64,000 nucleotides of DNA from NCBI RefSeq assembly GCF_024172185.1, contig NZ_JAMZEC010000001.1:3534001-3598000 (forward strand). Reading direction: 5' to 3'. Position 1 is the stretch's first letter; each line of letters begins with the position of its first letter. Origin of the DNA: Nonomuraea roseoviolacea subsp. carminata (GTDB lineage: Bacteria; Actinomycetota; Actinomycetes; Streptosporangiales; Streptosporangiaceae). Positions 16,405 to 24,086 of the stretch are shown here, piece after piece. A program made the translations under genes and the position numbers. The notes beneath the pieces were generated by a model. It did not search any database and was not told the origin of the DNA. It saw only the letters and a program-made list of their open reading frames with translations.

Positions 16405-16965
16405 ATGTCGAGCGGCGACCTCGATGCCCTGCTAAGGGTGACCTCCGCCACCTACCGCGGGGAGACGCCCCCGGACATCGCGTTCGGAACCTACGACGGC
16501 GCCGTGGGGCGGCTGGTGCTCGCGGTCTCCGGCAAGGGGGTCGTGGCGTGCAGCTTCGAGGACGAGCACACGGTGTACGAGCGGGTGATGCGGCACGTGG
16601 GCACGTTCATCGGGCCCGACCCCGGGCGGCTGGACCCGGTGCGCCGCGAGCTCGACGCGTACTTCTCGGGGCGGCTGCGGGCCTTCACCACGCCGGTGGA
16701 CCTCGCGCTGGCCACCCCGTTCGCGCGTACGGTGCTGCAGAAGACGATGGCGGTGCCGTACGGCACGACGACGACGCTCGGCGAGATCGGCGAGCGCATC
16801 GGGCGGCCCCGCGCGCTGCGGGCGGTCGGCAACGCGCTGATGGCCAACCCGGTGTGCGTGGTCGTGCCCTGCCACCGGATCGTGCCCGGCGACGGCGAGC
16901 TCGGCGACTACGCCGGGGGCGTGGCCGCCAAGCGGCACCTGCTCACCGTCGAGTCCCGCTCCTGA
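16405..16965 (+). CDS. ogt: Methylated-DNA-[protein]-cysteine S-methyltransferase
   Basis: Removes the methyl group from O6-methylguanine in DNA by suicide transfer to a cysteine. Of the 186 residues, the last 85 form the DNA-binding/catalytic domain: P-F-A-R-T-V-L, then P-Y-G-T-T-T-T-L-G-E-I-G, R-A-V-G-N-A-L-M-A-N-P, and the active site V-P-C-H-R-I with Cys156. The usual N-P-x-P-I-x-x-P-C-H-R has Val-Cys at positions 150-151 here, adding an extra cysteine five residues before the nucleophile. The ATG follows GAGGG. The 3' end overlaps the convergent permease by 23 bp. Confidence 0.92.
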   Translation: MSSGDLDALLRVTSATYRGETPPDIAFGTYDGAVGRLVLAVSGKGVVACSFEDEHTVYERVMRHVGTFIGPDPGRLDPVRRELDAYFSGRLRAFTTPVDLALATPFARTVLQKTMAVPYGTTTTLGEIGERIGRPRALRAVGNALMANPVCVVVPCHRIVPGDGELGDYAGGVAAKRHLLTVESRS

Positions 16966-18310
16966 GCGCCGGCGACCGGTCGCCCCGGCGCGTGACCAGG
17001 CCGACGGCGAGCGTGACGAGGGCGGCCACGAGCGCCGCCCCCAGCGCGCCGTTCATCCACGGCTGACGGGTGAAGCCGATCGCCTCGCGCGCCGCCGCCC
17101 AGAAGCCGTCCCAGGCGGCGATGGTCGGCGTCGAGGTGGTCAGCCAGTACGCGGCGAAGCCGAGCGCCCAGGGCACCAGCATGGACCAGCGGGCCGGGGC
17201 GTCCTCGTCGGTGTTCCACCGGGCGGCGCCGCCGAGCAGGAAGTAGTCCACGGCGAGCACCGCGAACATCGGCACGAACACCGCGCCGATGACGCCGAGG
17301 AACGCGCCGTAGGAGTTCACGTCGACCAGCAGCGCGATCCCGACGGTGACCACGCCGATGGCGACGCTGAACACGCGGCGGTCGACGCGCGGCATGAGGT
17401 TCTGCAGCGAGACGGTGGTCGAGTAGACGTTCGCGAACGACTGGTCCGTCTCGCGCAGCACGAGCACGGCGAAGAACAGCGCCCCCAGGGGGGCCGCGAC
17501 GAACGCGCCGAACACCGCGGTGGAGTCGGCCCCCGCAGCGGCCGCCCCGGTGATGGCCACCGCGTACACGCCGAGCCCCAGGCAGGCCACCTGGGCCAGC
17601 GTGTAGCCGCCGACGATGCCGGTGAACGCGGCGGCGCTCGACCTGGAGTGCCGGGCGAAGTCGGCCGCCATCGGCACCCACGAGACCGACAGCGCGATCA
17701 CGTAGTCGACGGCCGGGGCGAACGCCTGCCACGAGCCGCCGGCCGCCGGCCGGGCGTGGCCGAGGAAGTCCACGGCGAACCAGATCAGCGCGAAGATCAC
17801 GGCGAGCGTGACGTACCGGCGCAGCAGCCGCACCGAGCCGAGCGGCCAGATGCTCAGCGAGGTGGTGAGGACGCCCGCCGCGATCACCCAGACCGCGTAC
17901 GGCACGGCCGGGCCGAACACGGCGGTCGCGCCCATGGAGATCACCCAGAGCTCGAAGGCGCCCCAGCCCACCATCTGGATGATGTTGAGCACGGTCGGCA
18001 CGTACGACAGCCGCGCCCCGAACAGGCCACGGAGCAGCACCATCGCCGGCCGCCCGGTCTGCGTGCCGGGGATCGCGGCCAGGCCGACCATCGCCGTGCC
18101 GATCAGGCTGCCCACCACCGCGGCGGTGAGGGCGGCGGGGACGCTCAGCGGGGCGCCGCCGAGCGGGTCGAGCAGGAGGAGCGCGCCGGAGAAGCCCAGC
18201 AGGCTGACGCCGAGGTTGGCCCAGAGCGCCCCCTGGTCGAGCACGCCGAGCGTCTTCGGCGGCGGCTCGTCGAGGGTCAGCGGGACTTCGTTGACGGCAT
18301 GCGTCATCAC
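16943..18310 (-). CDS. cytX: NCS1-family permease, CytX-like hydroxymethylpyrimidine transporter
   Basis: A 455-residue membrane protein with about 12 helices of the cytosine/purine permease family. The early motif L-W-A-N-L-G-V-S-L-L-G-F-S-G-A and a later S-W-V-P-M-A-A-D-F-A-R-H (helix 6 substrate site) are typical of CytX-type NCS1 members. The TPP riboswitch immediately upstream marks it as a thiamine-pathway importer, most likely for the pyrimidine precursor HMP or a salvage relative. Substrate is inferred from the riboswitch and family, not proven. A tenA salvage gene lies 6.7 kb away on the same strand. Confidence 0.88.
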   Translation of the reverse strand: MMTHAVNEVPLTLDEPPPKTLGVLDQGALWANLGVSLLGFSGALLLLDPLGGAPLSVPAALTAAVVGSLIGTAMVGLAAIPGTQTGRPAMVLLRGLFGARLSYVPTVLNIIQMVGWGAFELWVISMGATAVFGPAVPYAVWVIAAGVLTTSLSIWPLGSVRLLRRYVTLAVIFALIWFAVDFLGHARPAAGGSWQAFAPAVDYVIALSVSWVPMAADFARHSRSSAAAFTGIVGGYTLAQVACLGLGVYAVAITGAAAAGADSTAVFGAFVAAPLGALFFAVLVLRETDQSFANVYSTTVSLQNLMPRVDRRVFSVAIGVVTVGIALLVDVNSYGAFLGVIGAVFVPMFAVLAVDYFLLGGAARWNTDEDAPARWSMLVPWALGFAAYWLTTSTPTIAAWDGFWAAAREAIGFTRQPWMNGALGAALVAALVTLAVGLVTRRGDRSPALRSGTRR

Positions 18311-18311
18311 A

Positions 18312-18404
18312 CACTCCCTACGCCGGCATTACCCGGACAGGTTCATGCGGTCGGCAGCAGCGATAGCTGCCCTCTCAGCCCGGTGACCCCGAGCTCCCGC
18401 GTTG
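18312..18404 (-). promoter_or_regulatory. TPP (THI-box) riboswitch controlling cytX
   Basis: Read on the minus strand the leader holds the two hallmark THI-box segments: GGGGT-CACC-GGGCTGAGAGG (pyrimidine-sensing arm) and CCGCATGAACCTGTCCGGGTAATGCCGGCGTAGGGAG spelled over 18313-18350. The closing element runs directly into the cytX start, so binding of thiamine pyrophosphate probably hides the ribosome site. Riboswitch identity is from the consensus. Confidence 0.93.
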
Positions 18405-18457
18405 GCTCATGAAGTTGGCGCCCTCATATTGCCTCATGAGAGGACATATGGCCACAC

Positions 18458-19375
18458 TCAGGGGCGGGGGATGGCGACGGCGGTGTACGGCGTGGTGGCG
18501 GTCGGAGTGGTGTCGAAGCGGGCGTTGGGCAGGTAGAGCCGGTCCCTGAAGGCGGCCATGGTCGCCGGCACGTCGAAGCGGCGGTCGGTCACGCGCCGCA
18601 CGACGCGGCCGTCGGTCCCCGTCTCGTTCAGCCGCAGGACGGTCACGGTGTTGAGGCGGTTCTGCACGGCGTACAGCGTCCGGCCGCGCAGCAGCAGGCC
18701 GTCGCCCTCCTTCAGCGACTCGCCGTGCAGGTCGACCCGGCGGGTCCGGCCGGAGCGGCTGACGCGGAACAGCCCGCCGGTGTTCGACTGCACGACGAGC
18801 AGGCCCCGGCCGTCCGGCGTGGGCGTGATGCCGTTGGCGTTGAAGCCCTTGTGGTACACCAGGTCGCCGGTGAGCCTGATCCTCCGCGCGGCGGCGGGCA
18901 GCTTCCCGCCGCGCAGCGGCAGCTTGTACAGCACGGGGTTGGTGGAGTCGGTGATCCACGCGGCGCCGTGGGTGATGGTGAGGTCGTTGACGAACGCCGG
19001 GCCGCCGGTCAGCCGGTAGGTGGCCAGCGCCTCGCCGGTACGCACGTCGAGGACACGCAGGTCGCCGCCCGTGCCGCCCGCCACGAACAGCCGTCCATGG
19101 TCGAGGGTCAGGCCGAGGGCCGGCGTGCCCGGTCCCCGGCTGAAGATCTCGCCGCGCCCGGTGCGCAGGTCGGCGCGGTAGATCGAGCCGTCGGCCATGG
19201 AGCCGACGTAGGCGTACGGGCCGCGCCCGATGGCGATCCCCTCGGGCTGGAAGCCGTCGGGCAGCGAGATCGACCGCGGGAACCTCCCGGGCTGCCGGTC
19301 CGCTGCCGCTCCGGCCGGCCCGCCCAGGGTGACGACCAGGGCGAGCGCGGCGGGAGCCACGACGAGGAGCTTCAT
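18458..19375 (-). CDS. Secreted SMP-30/gluconolactonase-like beta-propeller protein
   Basis: A 305-residue exported protein. The start ATG 19375 opens with M-K-L-L-V-V and a hydrophobic run ending A-G-A-A-A, a Sec signal peptide of about 25 residues. The mature part is a repeated strand pattern (L-P-D-G-F-Q-P-E-G-I-A-I-G, V-N-D-L-T-I-T-H-G, N-G-I-T-P-T-P-D-G-R) typical of six-bladed SMP-30/strictosidine synthase-like propellers. Such proteins act as lactonases or as binding proteins; the acidic metal site is not clear here. Its ATG overlaps the stop of the NmrA gene by one base, so they are co-translated. Confidence 0.8.
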   Translation of the reverse strand: MKLLVVAPAALALVVTLGGPAGAAADRQPGRFPRSISLPDGFQPEGIAIGRGPYAYVGSMADGSIYRADLRTGRGEIFSRGPGTPALGLTLDHGRLFVAGGTGGDLRVLDVRTGEALATYRLTGGPAFVNDLTITHGAAWITDSTNPVLYKLPLRGGKLPAAARRIRLTGDLVYHKGFNANGITPTPDGRGLLVVQSNTGGLFRVSRSGRTRRVDLHGESLKEGDGLLLRGRTLYAVQNRLNTVTVLRLNETGTDGRVVRRVTDRRFDVPATMAAFRDRLYLPNARFDTTPTATTPYTAVAIPRP

Positions 19376-20256
19376 CACGCCCTCCGCTCGGCCGGGGTGA
19401 ACGCCGCGGCGTGGTCGCGGACGAAGTCGGCGATGTCGCGGGGGCGGCGGCCGAGGAGCTCGGCGACCGTGCCGGTGGTGAAGTCGCCCCAGCCGGAGGC
19501 ATACGCCTGCGCGTACTCCTCCAGCATGTCGACGATCCAGGGCGGGACGCCGTAACCGAACAGCGTCTTGCGCTTGGCGTCGTCGCTGACCGGCAGGTAC
19601 GCGACGGACCTGCCGAGGGCGCGCTCCAGCTCGCCCGCGACCTCGTCGAACCCGAGCGAGCGCGGGCCGGTGAGGGTGTACGTCCTGCCGTGGTGGCGAT
19701 CCGGGTCGTCGAGCAGCACGCGGGCGGCGCACTCGGCGATGTCGCGAGCGTCGATCATGCCGACCCGGCCCGCGGCCATGTTCATCGCGAACGTGCCGGT
19801 GGCGGAGATGTCGCCCGCCTCGTTCAGCAGGTTCTGCATGAACCAGTGGGGGCGCAGGATCGTCCAGCGCATGCCGCACTGCTCGGTCTCCCGGTCGGAG
19901 AGCGCGTGCAGGCGGCCGCTGCGGTTGGGCGCGTCGTGCGCCGCGCCGACGACGGACAGGCGCACGACGCGCTCCACGCCGGCCTGGCGCGCGGCCCACA
20001 GGGCGTTCATGTGGTGCTCCGGGGCGCGCGGGCCGTTCGGGGTGAGCAGCCACACGTCCTGCACGCCCTCGAAGGCGGGCGCGAGCGACCGTGGGTCCTC
20101 GAGGTCGCCGACGACGACCTCGGCGCCGCCCGCGCGCGGGCTCCTGGCGGGGTCGTGGACGAGGGCGCGGAGGTTCACCTCGGCGCCGTCCAGCGCGTCG
20201 ATCAGCGCGGTGGACACGGTCCCGGTGGCTCCGGTGATCAGCACGGTGCGTGGCAC
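19375..20256 (-). CDS. NmrA/SDR-like NAD(P)-binding epimerase-family protein
   Basis: A 293-residue cytoplasmic protein of the NmrA-like atypical SDR group. The nucleotide-binding G-A-T-G-T-V-S sits at residues 8-14 and the second strand carries A-L-V-H-D-P-A-R. The usual catalytic Tyr-x-x-x-Lys is not seen, as in other NmrA-like proteins that act as redox sensors or quinone reductases. A conserved R-P-H-W-F-M-Q-N-L motif near 135 is typical of the NAD(P)H:quinone oxidoreductase-like branch. It lies in an operon between the MFS transporter and the propeller protein. Confidence 0.85.
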   Translation of the reverse strand: MPRTVLITGATGTVSTALIDALDGAEVNLRALVHDPARSPRAGGAEVVVGDLEDPRSLAPAFEGVQDVWLLTPNGPRAPEHHMNALWAARQAGVERVVRLSVVGAAHDAPNRSGRLHALSDRETEQCGMRWTILRPHWFMQNLLNEAGDISATGTFAMNMAAGRVGMIDARDIAECAARVLLDDPDRHHGRTYTLTGPRSLGFDEVAGELERALGRSVAYLPVSDDAKRKTLFGYGVPPWIVDMLEEYAQAYASGWGDFTTGTVAELLGRRPRDIADFVRDHAAAFTPAERRA

Positions 20257-20257
20257 G

Positions 20258-21511
20258 TCAATCTCCCTTGACGGTGGTGAGGTGGGTACGGATCGAGGTC
20301 GGCGAGCTCTTGGCCGCCGCGCGCTTGACGGTGACGCGCTCCAGGACCCACAGCACGACGGTCCCGGCCGAGAGGGCGGCGCCCAGGACGCACACGCCGG
20401 TCCAGCCGGCGTACGTCCAGGCCAGGGAACCCAGCGCGGACCCCACCGCGCCGCCCACGAAGAAGACGGTCATGAAGGCGGAGTTGATCCGGTTGCGGGC
20501 CTCGGGCCGCAGCGCATAGACGACGTTCTGACTGCTGTTGAGCACCGCCTGGTGCGCCAGGTCCAGCACGACCACGCCGACGAGCAGGAAGACCAGCGAG
20601 CTCGCCCCGGCCGCCATCGCCGCCCAGGACGCCAGCAGCAGGACCGTCCCGGCGCCGCTCACGACCTGGACCAGCCCGCGGTCGGCCAGCCGCCCCGCCA
20701 CCGTGGCGGTCAGCGCGCCCACGGCGCCGACCAGCCCGAACAGGCCGATGGCCGACTCCGACCACGCGTACGGCGCCCCCGCCAGCAGGAAGGTCAGCGA
20801 CGTCCACAGCACGCTGAACGTGGCCAGGCTCAACGCGGCGATGGCCGCCCGCCACCGCAGCAACGGCTCCAGCCGGAACATCGTCACGGTCGAGCGCAGC
20901 AGGGCGAAATACGACTGGCGCGGGCCGTCTCCGCCCAGCCGGGGCAGGAAGACACGCAGCAGCACGGCCATCAGCGCCATCAGCGCCGCGCCCACCCAGT
21001 AGATGGTCCGCCACCCGCCCAGCTCCGACAGCGCGCCGGAGGCGGTGCGCGCCAGCAGCAGGCCGAGCATCAGCCCGGTCATCACCGTGCCGACCACCTT
21101 GCCGCGCTCGGCCGGGTCCGCCAGCGTCGCCGCGAACGGCACCACGACCTGCGCGCCCACCGAGGTCAGCGCGGTCAGGGCCGTGCTGACCATGAGCACC
21201 GCGCCGTTGGGGGCCAGGGCCGACACCAGCAGGAACACCGCGGTCGCCGCGTAGAGCGTCACGGCGAGCCGCCGCCGCTCCATCAGGTCGCCGAGCGGCA
21301 CCAGCAGGAGCAGCCCCAGCGCGTACCCGGACTGCGCGGCCGTCACCAGCAGCGCCGCCGCCGACGGCCCGACCGCCAGCTCACGGCCGATCAGGTCGAG
21401 CAGCGGCTGCGCGAAGTAGTTGCCCGCGACCGCAAGCCCGGTCGCGGCCGACATGAGGAAGAGCAGCCCGCGCGACAGGCCGCCGGCTGTGTGAGATGTC
21501 GTCGCCGTCAT
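20258..21511 (-). CDS. MFS transporter (drug/metabolite efflux type)
   Basis: A 417-residue major facilitator with 12 helices. The loop 2-3 motif G-D-L-M-E-R-R-R matches the MFS signature and P-L-G-D-L precedes it. The early A-G-N-Y-F-A-Q-P-L-L-D and late R-I-N-S-A-F-M-T patterns are those of the YnfM/AraJ-like exporter subgroup common in actinomycetes. It is first in an operon with the NmrA and propeller genes and is divergent from a LysR regulator, which probably controls it. The transported compound is unknown. Confidence 0.87.
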   Translation of the reverse strand: MTATTSHTAGGLSRGLLFLMSAATGLAVAGNYFAQPLLDLIGRELAVGPSAAALLVTAAQSGYALGLLLLVPLGDLMERRRLAVTLYAATAVFLLVSALAPNGAVLMVSTALTALTSVGAQVVVPFAATLADPAERGKVVGTVMTGLMLGLLLARTASGALSELGGWRTIYWVGAALMALMAVLLRVFLPRLGGDGPRQSYFALLRSTVTMFRLEPLLRWRAAIAALSLATFSVLWTSLTFLLAGAPYAWSESAIGLFGLVGAVGALTATVAGRLADRGLVQVVSGAGTVLLLASWAAMAAGASSLVFLLVGVVVLDLAHQAVLNSSQNVVYALRPEARNRINSAFMTVFFVGGAVGSALGSLAWTYAGWTGVCVLGAALSAGTVVLWVLERVTVKRAAAKSSPTSIRTHLTTVKGD

Positions 21512-21537
21512 GCCCCCAAGCCTCGGGCCCGGAGTAT

Positions 21538-21585
21538 CGATGAGTCCAACGCATGTTTGTCATCGGACCGATCGTGGTTCACGAT
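21538..21585. promoter_or_regulatory. LysR-type operator region between MFS operon and regulator
   Basis: ATCGTG-GTT-CACGAT (21571-21585) is a perfect inverted repeat containing the T-N11-A pattern of LysR regulators, six bases from the lysR ATG. A second pair, CGATGA (21538-21543) and TCATCG (21560-21565), lies just upstream. The layout fits an autoregulating LysR that also switches the divergent MFS operon. Confidence 0.65.
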
Positions 21586-21591
21586 TGATCC

Positions 21592-22491
21592 ATGGAGCTG
21601 CAGCAGATGCGCTACGTCGTCGCGGTCGCGGAGACGAGCAACTTCACCCGCGCCGCCGAGCAGTGCATGGTCGTCCAGTCCGCGCTGAGCCACCAGATCG
21701 CCCGCCTCGAACGCGAGCTGGGCGCCAAGCTGTTCGAGCGCACGAGCCGCCGCGTCCGGCTGACTCCGGCCGGCGAGGCGTTCCTGCCCGCGGCCCGTCA
21801 GGCGCTCGACGCCGCCGAACGCGCCCGCGCCGAGGTGGCGGCGGCGGCGGGCGAGATCCGCGGCCGGCTGGCCGTAGGCGCCATCCCCACCGTCGCGGCG
21901 GTCGATCTGCCGGCCGCGCTGAAGCGGTTCCACCTGCGGCATCGGCAGGTGCGGATCAGCCTCCGCTCGGGCGCGAGCGAGCGGCTGATCGAACAGGTGC
22001 AGCAGGGCACCCTGGACGCCGCCTTCCTGGGGTTGCCTCTCGGGGTACGCCCCAAAGGCGTCCGCGGGCGCGAGCTGGCGCGCGGCGACCTCGTGGCGGT
22101 GGTGGCGCCCGGTCATCCGCTGGCCGAGGAGAAGCGCGTGGACCTGCGCCGGCTCGCCGACGAGCCGTTCGTCGACTTCCCCCCGGGCACCGCCGCGCGG
22201 GCCCAGACCGACGAGGCGTTCGCGGCGTCCGGGGTGCGGCGCGAGGTCGCCTTCGAGGTGACGACCGTGGACTTCATCGCCCGCCTGATCCGGCAGGGCC
22301 TGGGCATCGGGATGATGCCCGCCGCCTTCGTCTCCGAGCTGCCGGGCCTGCCCGTCCTTCAGATCAGCGACGCTCCCGCCCGCATGGAGCACCTGATCTG
22401 GAGCCGGTTCGCGCCGTCCCCCGTCGCCGCGGCGTTCCTGGCCACCCTCGGCGTCTCGGCGGCGGAGTGCTCAGGGTCGCCGGGCCGGTGA
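21592..22491 (+). CDS. LysR-family transcriptional regulator
   Basis: A 299-residue regulator. The N-terminal helix-turn-helix (residues about 1-60) has M-E-L-Q-Q-M-R-Y-V-V-A-V-A-E and N-F-T-R-A-A-E-Q-C-M-V-V-Q-S-A-L-S-H-Q-I, followed by L-E-R-E-L-G-A-K-L-F-E-R. The remaining 200 residues are the periplasmic-binding-like effector domain, with G-T-L-D-A-A-F-L-G-L and G-L-G-I-G-M-M-P. It is divergent from the MFS operon with an 80-bp shared control region that contains a LysR box, so that operon is the likely target. Confidence 0.92.
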   Translation: MELQQMRYVVAVAETSNFTRAAEQCMVVQSALSHQIARLERELGAKLFERTSRRVRLTPAGEAFLPAARQALDAAERARAEVAAAAGEIRGRLAVGAIPTVAAVDLPAALKRFHLRHRQVRISLRSGASERLIEQVQQGTLDAAFLGLPLGVRPKGVRGRELARGDLVAVVAPGHPLAEEKRVDLRRLADEPFVDFPPGTAARAQTDEAFAASGVRREVAFEVTTVDFIARLIRQGLGIGMMPAAFVSELPGLPVLQISDAPARMEHLIWSRFAPSPVAAAFLATLGVSAAECSGSPGR

Positions 22492-22493
22492 CG

Positions 22494-23249
22494 TCAGGCG
22501 CCCGGGGCGCGGACGTACGGGGTCGTGGTGCCCAGCGGCTCGAACCCGAGGCGCAGCAGGATGGGCCGGCTGTCGGCGGAGGCGTCCACGTGGAGGTAGC
22601 GGTAGCCCCGCTCGACGGCCACCCGCGCCCGGTGGGCCACCAGCGCCCGGTACACGCCGCGCCCGCGCCAGCCGGCCACGGTGCCGCCGCCGAACAGCCC
22701 GGCGAACTCGGTGTCCGGGTCGAGGGTGAGCCGCGCCCCGCTGATCGGCCGGTCTCCGGCCATCGCGACGACCGCGACGATCGACTCGGGGCGCTCGGTC
22801 AGCCGGCGCAGCACCCGCTCGCGCAGCCCGGGCAGCGACATGCCGAACGCCTGCTCGTGCGCCCGCACGAGCAGGTCGATTCCGGCCGGGTCCTCCGCCA
22901 CGCGCAACTCGACGCCCTCGGGCAGCCGCGGCTCGGCGGCCACGGCGGCGGCCTCGGCCGCCATCAGCGTCTCCTCCGGCTCGGCCGTGAAGCCGGCAGC
23001 CAGCAGCCGGTCCGCCAGGTCGGCGGGCCGGTCGTGGGAGTACAGCTTCCACTCGAAGTCGCGCTTCAGCGCGGCGAAGTAGGCCCGCTGCGCCGCGATC
23101 TCGGCGTCGGCCGTGTCCTCGTCGAGGTCCGACCACAGGATGCCGTTCCAGCCGCCTTTGGCCGCCTTGCGCACCACGCGGCCCACCCGCTCGCCCTGAC
23201 GGATCCGTACCTGGCGCTCATAGGCCGCCAGCACCTCGTCACGATTCAC
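22494..23249 (-). CDS. GNAT-family N-acetyltransferase
   Basis: A 251-residue acetyltransferase. The N-terminal half (1-110) is helical and the C-terminal half is the GNAT fold, with G-G-G-T-V-A-G-W-R-G-R-G-V-Y-R-A-L-V as acetyl-CoA site motif A (here A-G-W-R-G-R-G-V) and Y-L-H-V-D-A-S in strand 5. The end, L-L-R-L-G-F-E, is also typical. The GTG at 23249 is preferred; earlier codons in the frame are Arg/Gly/Pro-rich shadow sequence. It is convergent with lysR (2-bp gap). Substrate unknown. Confidence 0.82.
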   Translation of the reverse strand: MNRDEVLAAYERQVRIRQGERVGRVVRKAAKGGWNGILWSDLDEDTADAEIAAQRAYFAALKRDFEWKLYSHDRPADLADRLLAAGFTAEPEETLMAAEAAAVAAEPRLPEGVELRVAEDPAGIDLLVRAHEQAFGMSLPGLRERVLRRLTERPESIVAVVAMAGDRPISGARLTLDPDTEFAGLFGGGTVAGWRGRGVYRALVAHRARVAVERGYRYLHVDASADSRPILLRLGFEPLGTTTPYVRAPGA

Positions 23250-23302
23250 CGGCCCAGCCCACCAGCCGGGACGCGGGCCCGGCAACCGGTTTACCGGCCG
23301 GC

Positions 23303-23626
23303 TCAGGCCACGAACGGCGGCTGACCGGTCTCGCTGACCATCGGACGGCGCGCGCCCTCCCACGACTGCATGCCGCCGCCGACGTTGACCGCCTCGCGCC
23401 CGAGGTGGTTGAGCCAGGCGGCGACCTGGTAGGACCGGCCGCCGACCCGGCAGACGACGTAGACCTGGCGGTCGGCGGGGACCTCGTCCACCCGCCCCTG
23501 GATCTCTGTCATCGGGATGTGCACGGCCTCGGGAGCGTGGCCCGCCACCCACTCCTCACGCTCACGCACGTCCAGCAGGAAAGCGTCGGCGGGGACGTCG
23601 CGTGCCTCTACCTCGGGAACCGTCAT
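23303..23626 (-). CDS. Rhodanese-domain protein
   Basis: A single-domain rhodanese (107 residues) that moves sulfane sulfur. Asp19 in L-L-D-V-R-E-x-x-E-W is the usual structural aspartate, and the active-site loop C-R-V-G-G-R-S begins at Cys59. It has a typical C-terminal G-G-x-x-x-W. The ATG overlaps the HxlR stop by four bases (ATGA), so it is translated from the hxlR message. The pairing suggests the HxlR regulator senses sulfur or redox stress. Confidence 0.9.
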   Translation of the reverse strand: MTVPEVEARDVPADAFLLDVREREEWVAGHAPEAVHIPMTEIQGRVDEVPADRQVYVVCRVGGRSYQVAAWLNHLGREAVNVGGGMQSWEGARRPMVSETGQPPFVA

Positions 23627-24036
23627 GCGTCCATCATCTCGCGTCCGCGGTCGTAGGCCGCACGGGCCTCGGCGATCTCGCGCTGGTGGTCCTCGGTCCA
23701 GGTCACCAGCGCCTTGATCGTCTCGTGCAGGGTGCGGCCGAGCGGGGTGAGCGCGTAGTCCACGCGCGGCGGCACGACGGGGTGGACGGTGCGGCTCACC
23801 AGGCCGTCGCGCTCCAGGTGGCGCAGGGTCACGCTGAGCATGCGCTGGCTGACGCCGTCGATCTCGCGGCGCAGCTCGCTGAAGCGCAGGCTCCGGGAGT
23901 CGAGCAGGGCGATGACGAGCAGCGACCACTTGTCGGCGACGCGGTCCAGGATCTGGCGGACCTCGCAGCCCTCACGCGTGTCCCACTGCCGGATGTCGTA
24001 GTCGTCGGTCGTCTCGCAGGCGGCATGGTCGTCCAT
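23623..24036 (-). CDS. HxlR-family winged-helix regulator
   Basis: A 137-residue MarR-like transcription factor. The HxlR core reads I-L-D-R-V-A-D-K-W-S-L-L-V-I-A-L-L, F-S-E-L-R-R-E-I-D-G-V-S-Q-R-M-L-S and L-x-x-L-E-R-D-G-L-V-x-R-T-V-x-P-V-V-P-P-R-V-D-Y. One cysteine (C-E-V, about residue 24) precedes the DNA-binding part at the position where several HxlR proteins sense oxidants or aldehydes. Start ATG 24036 follows from the frame. It forms an operon with the rhodanese and carries a palindrome upstream at 24066-24082. Confidence 0.92.
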   Translation of the reverse strand: MDDHAACETTDDYDIRQWDTREGCEVRQILDRVADKWSLLVIALLDSRSLRFSELRREIDGVSQRMLSVTLRHLERDGLVSRTVHPVVPPRVDYALTPLGRTLHETIKALVTWTEDHQREIAEARAAYDRGREMMDA

Positions 24037-24065
24037 GGCATCCCATGCTGGCGCAGGCGGCGGAC

Positions 24066-24082
24066 GGTTACAAGAGGTAACC
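24066..24082. promoter_or_regulatory. Probable HxlR operator
   Basis: GGTTAC-AAGAG-GTAACC is a perfect 6-bp inverted repeat in the 50-bp gap upstream of hxlR. HxlR regulators commonly bind GTAAC-type palindromes in their own promoters, so autoregulation is the simplest reading. Confidence 0.65.
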
Positions 24083-24086
24083 GACA

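Noticed and set aside
19568..21688. 706-codon plus-strand frame opposite NmrA and MFS genes
   Set aside because: Shadow frame with biased Arg/Gln/His content and no domain.
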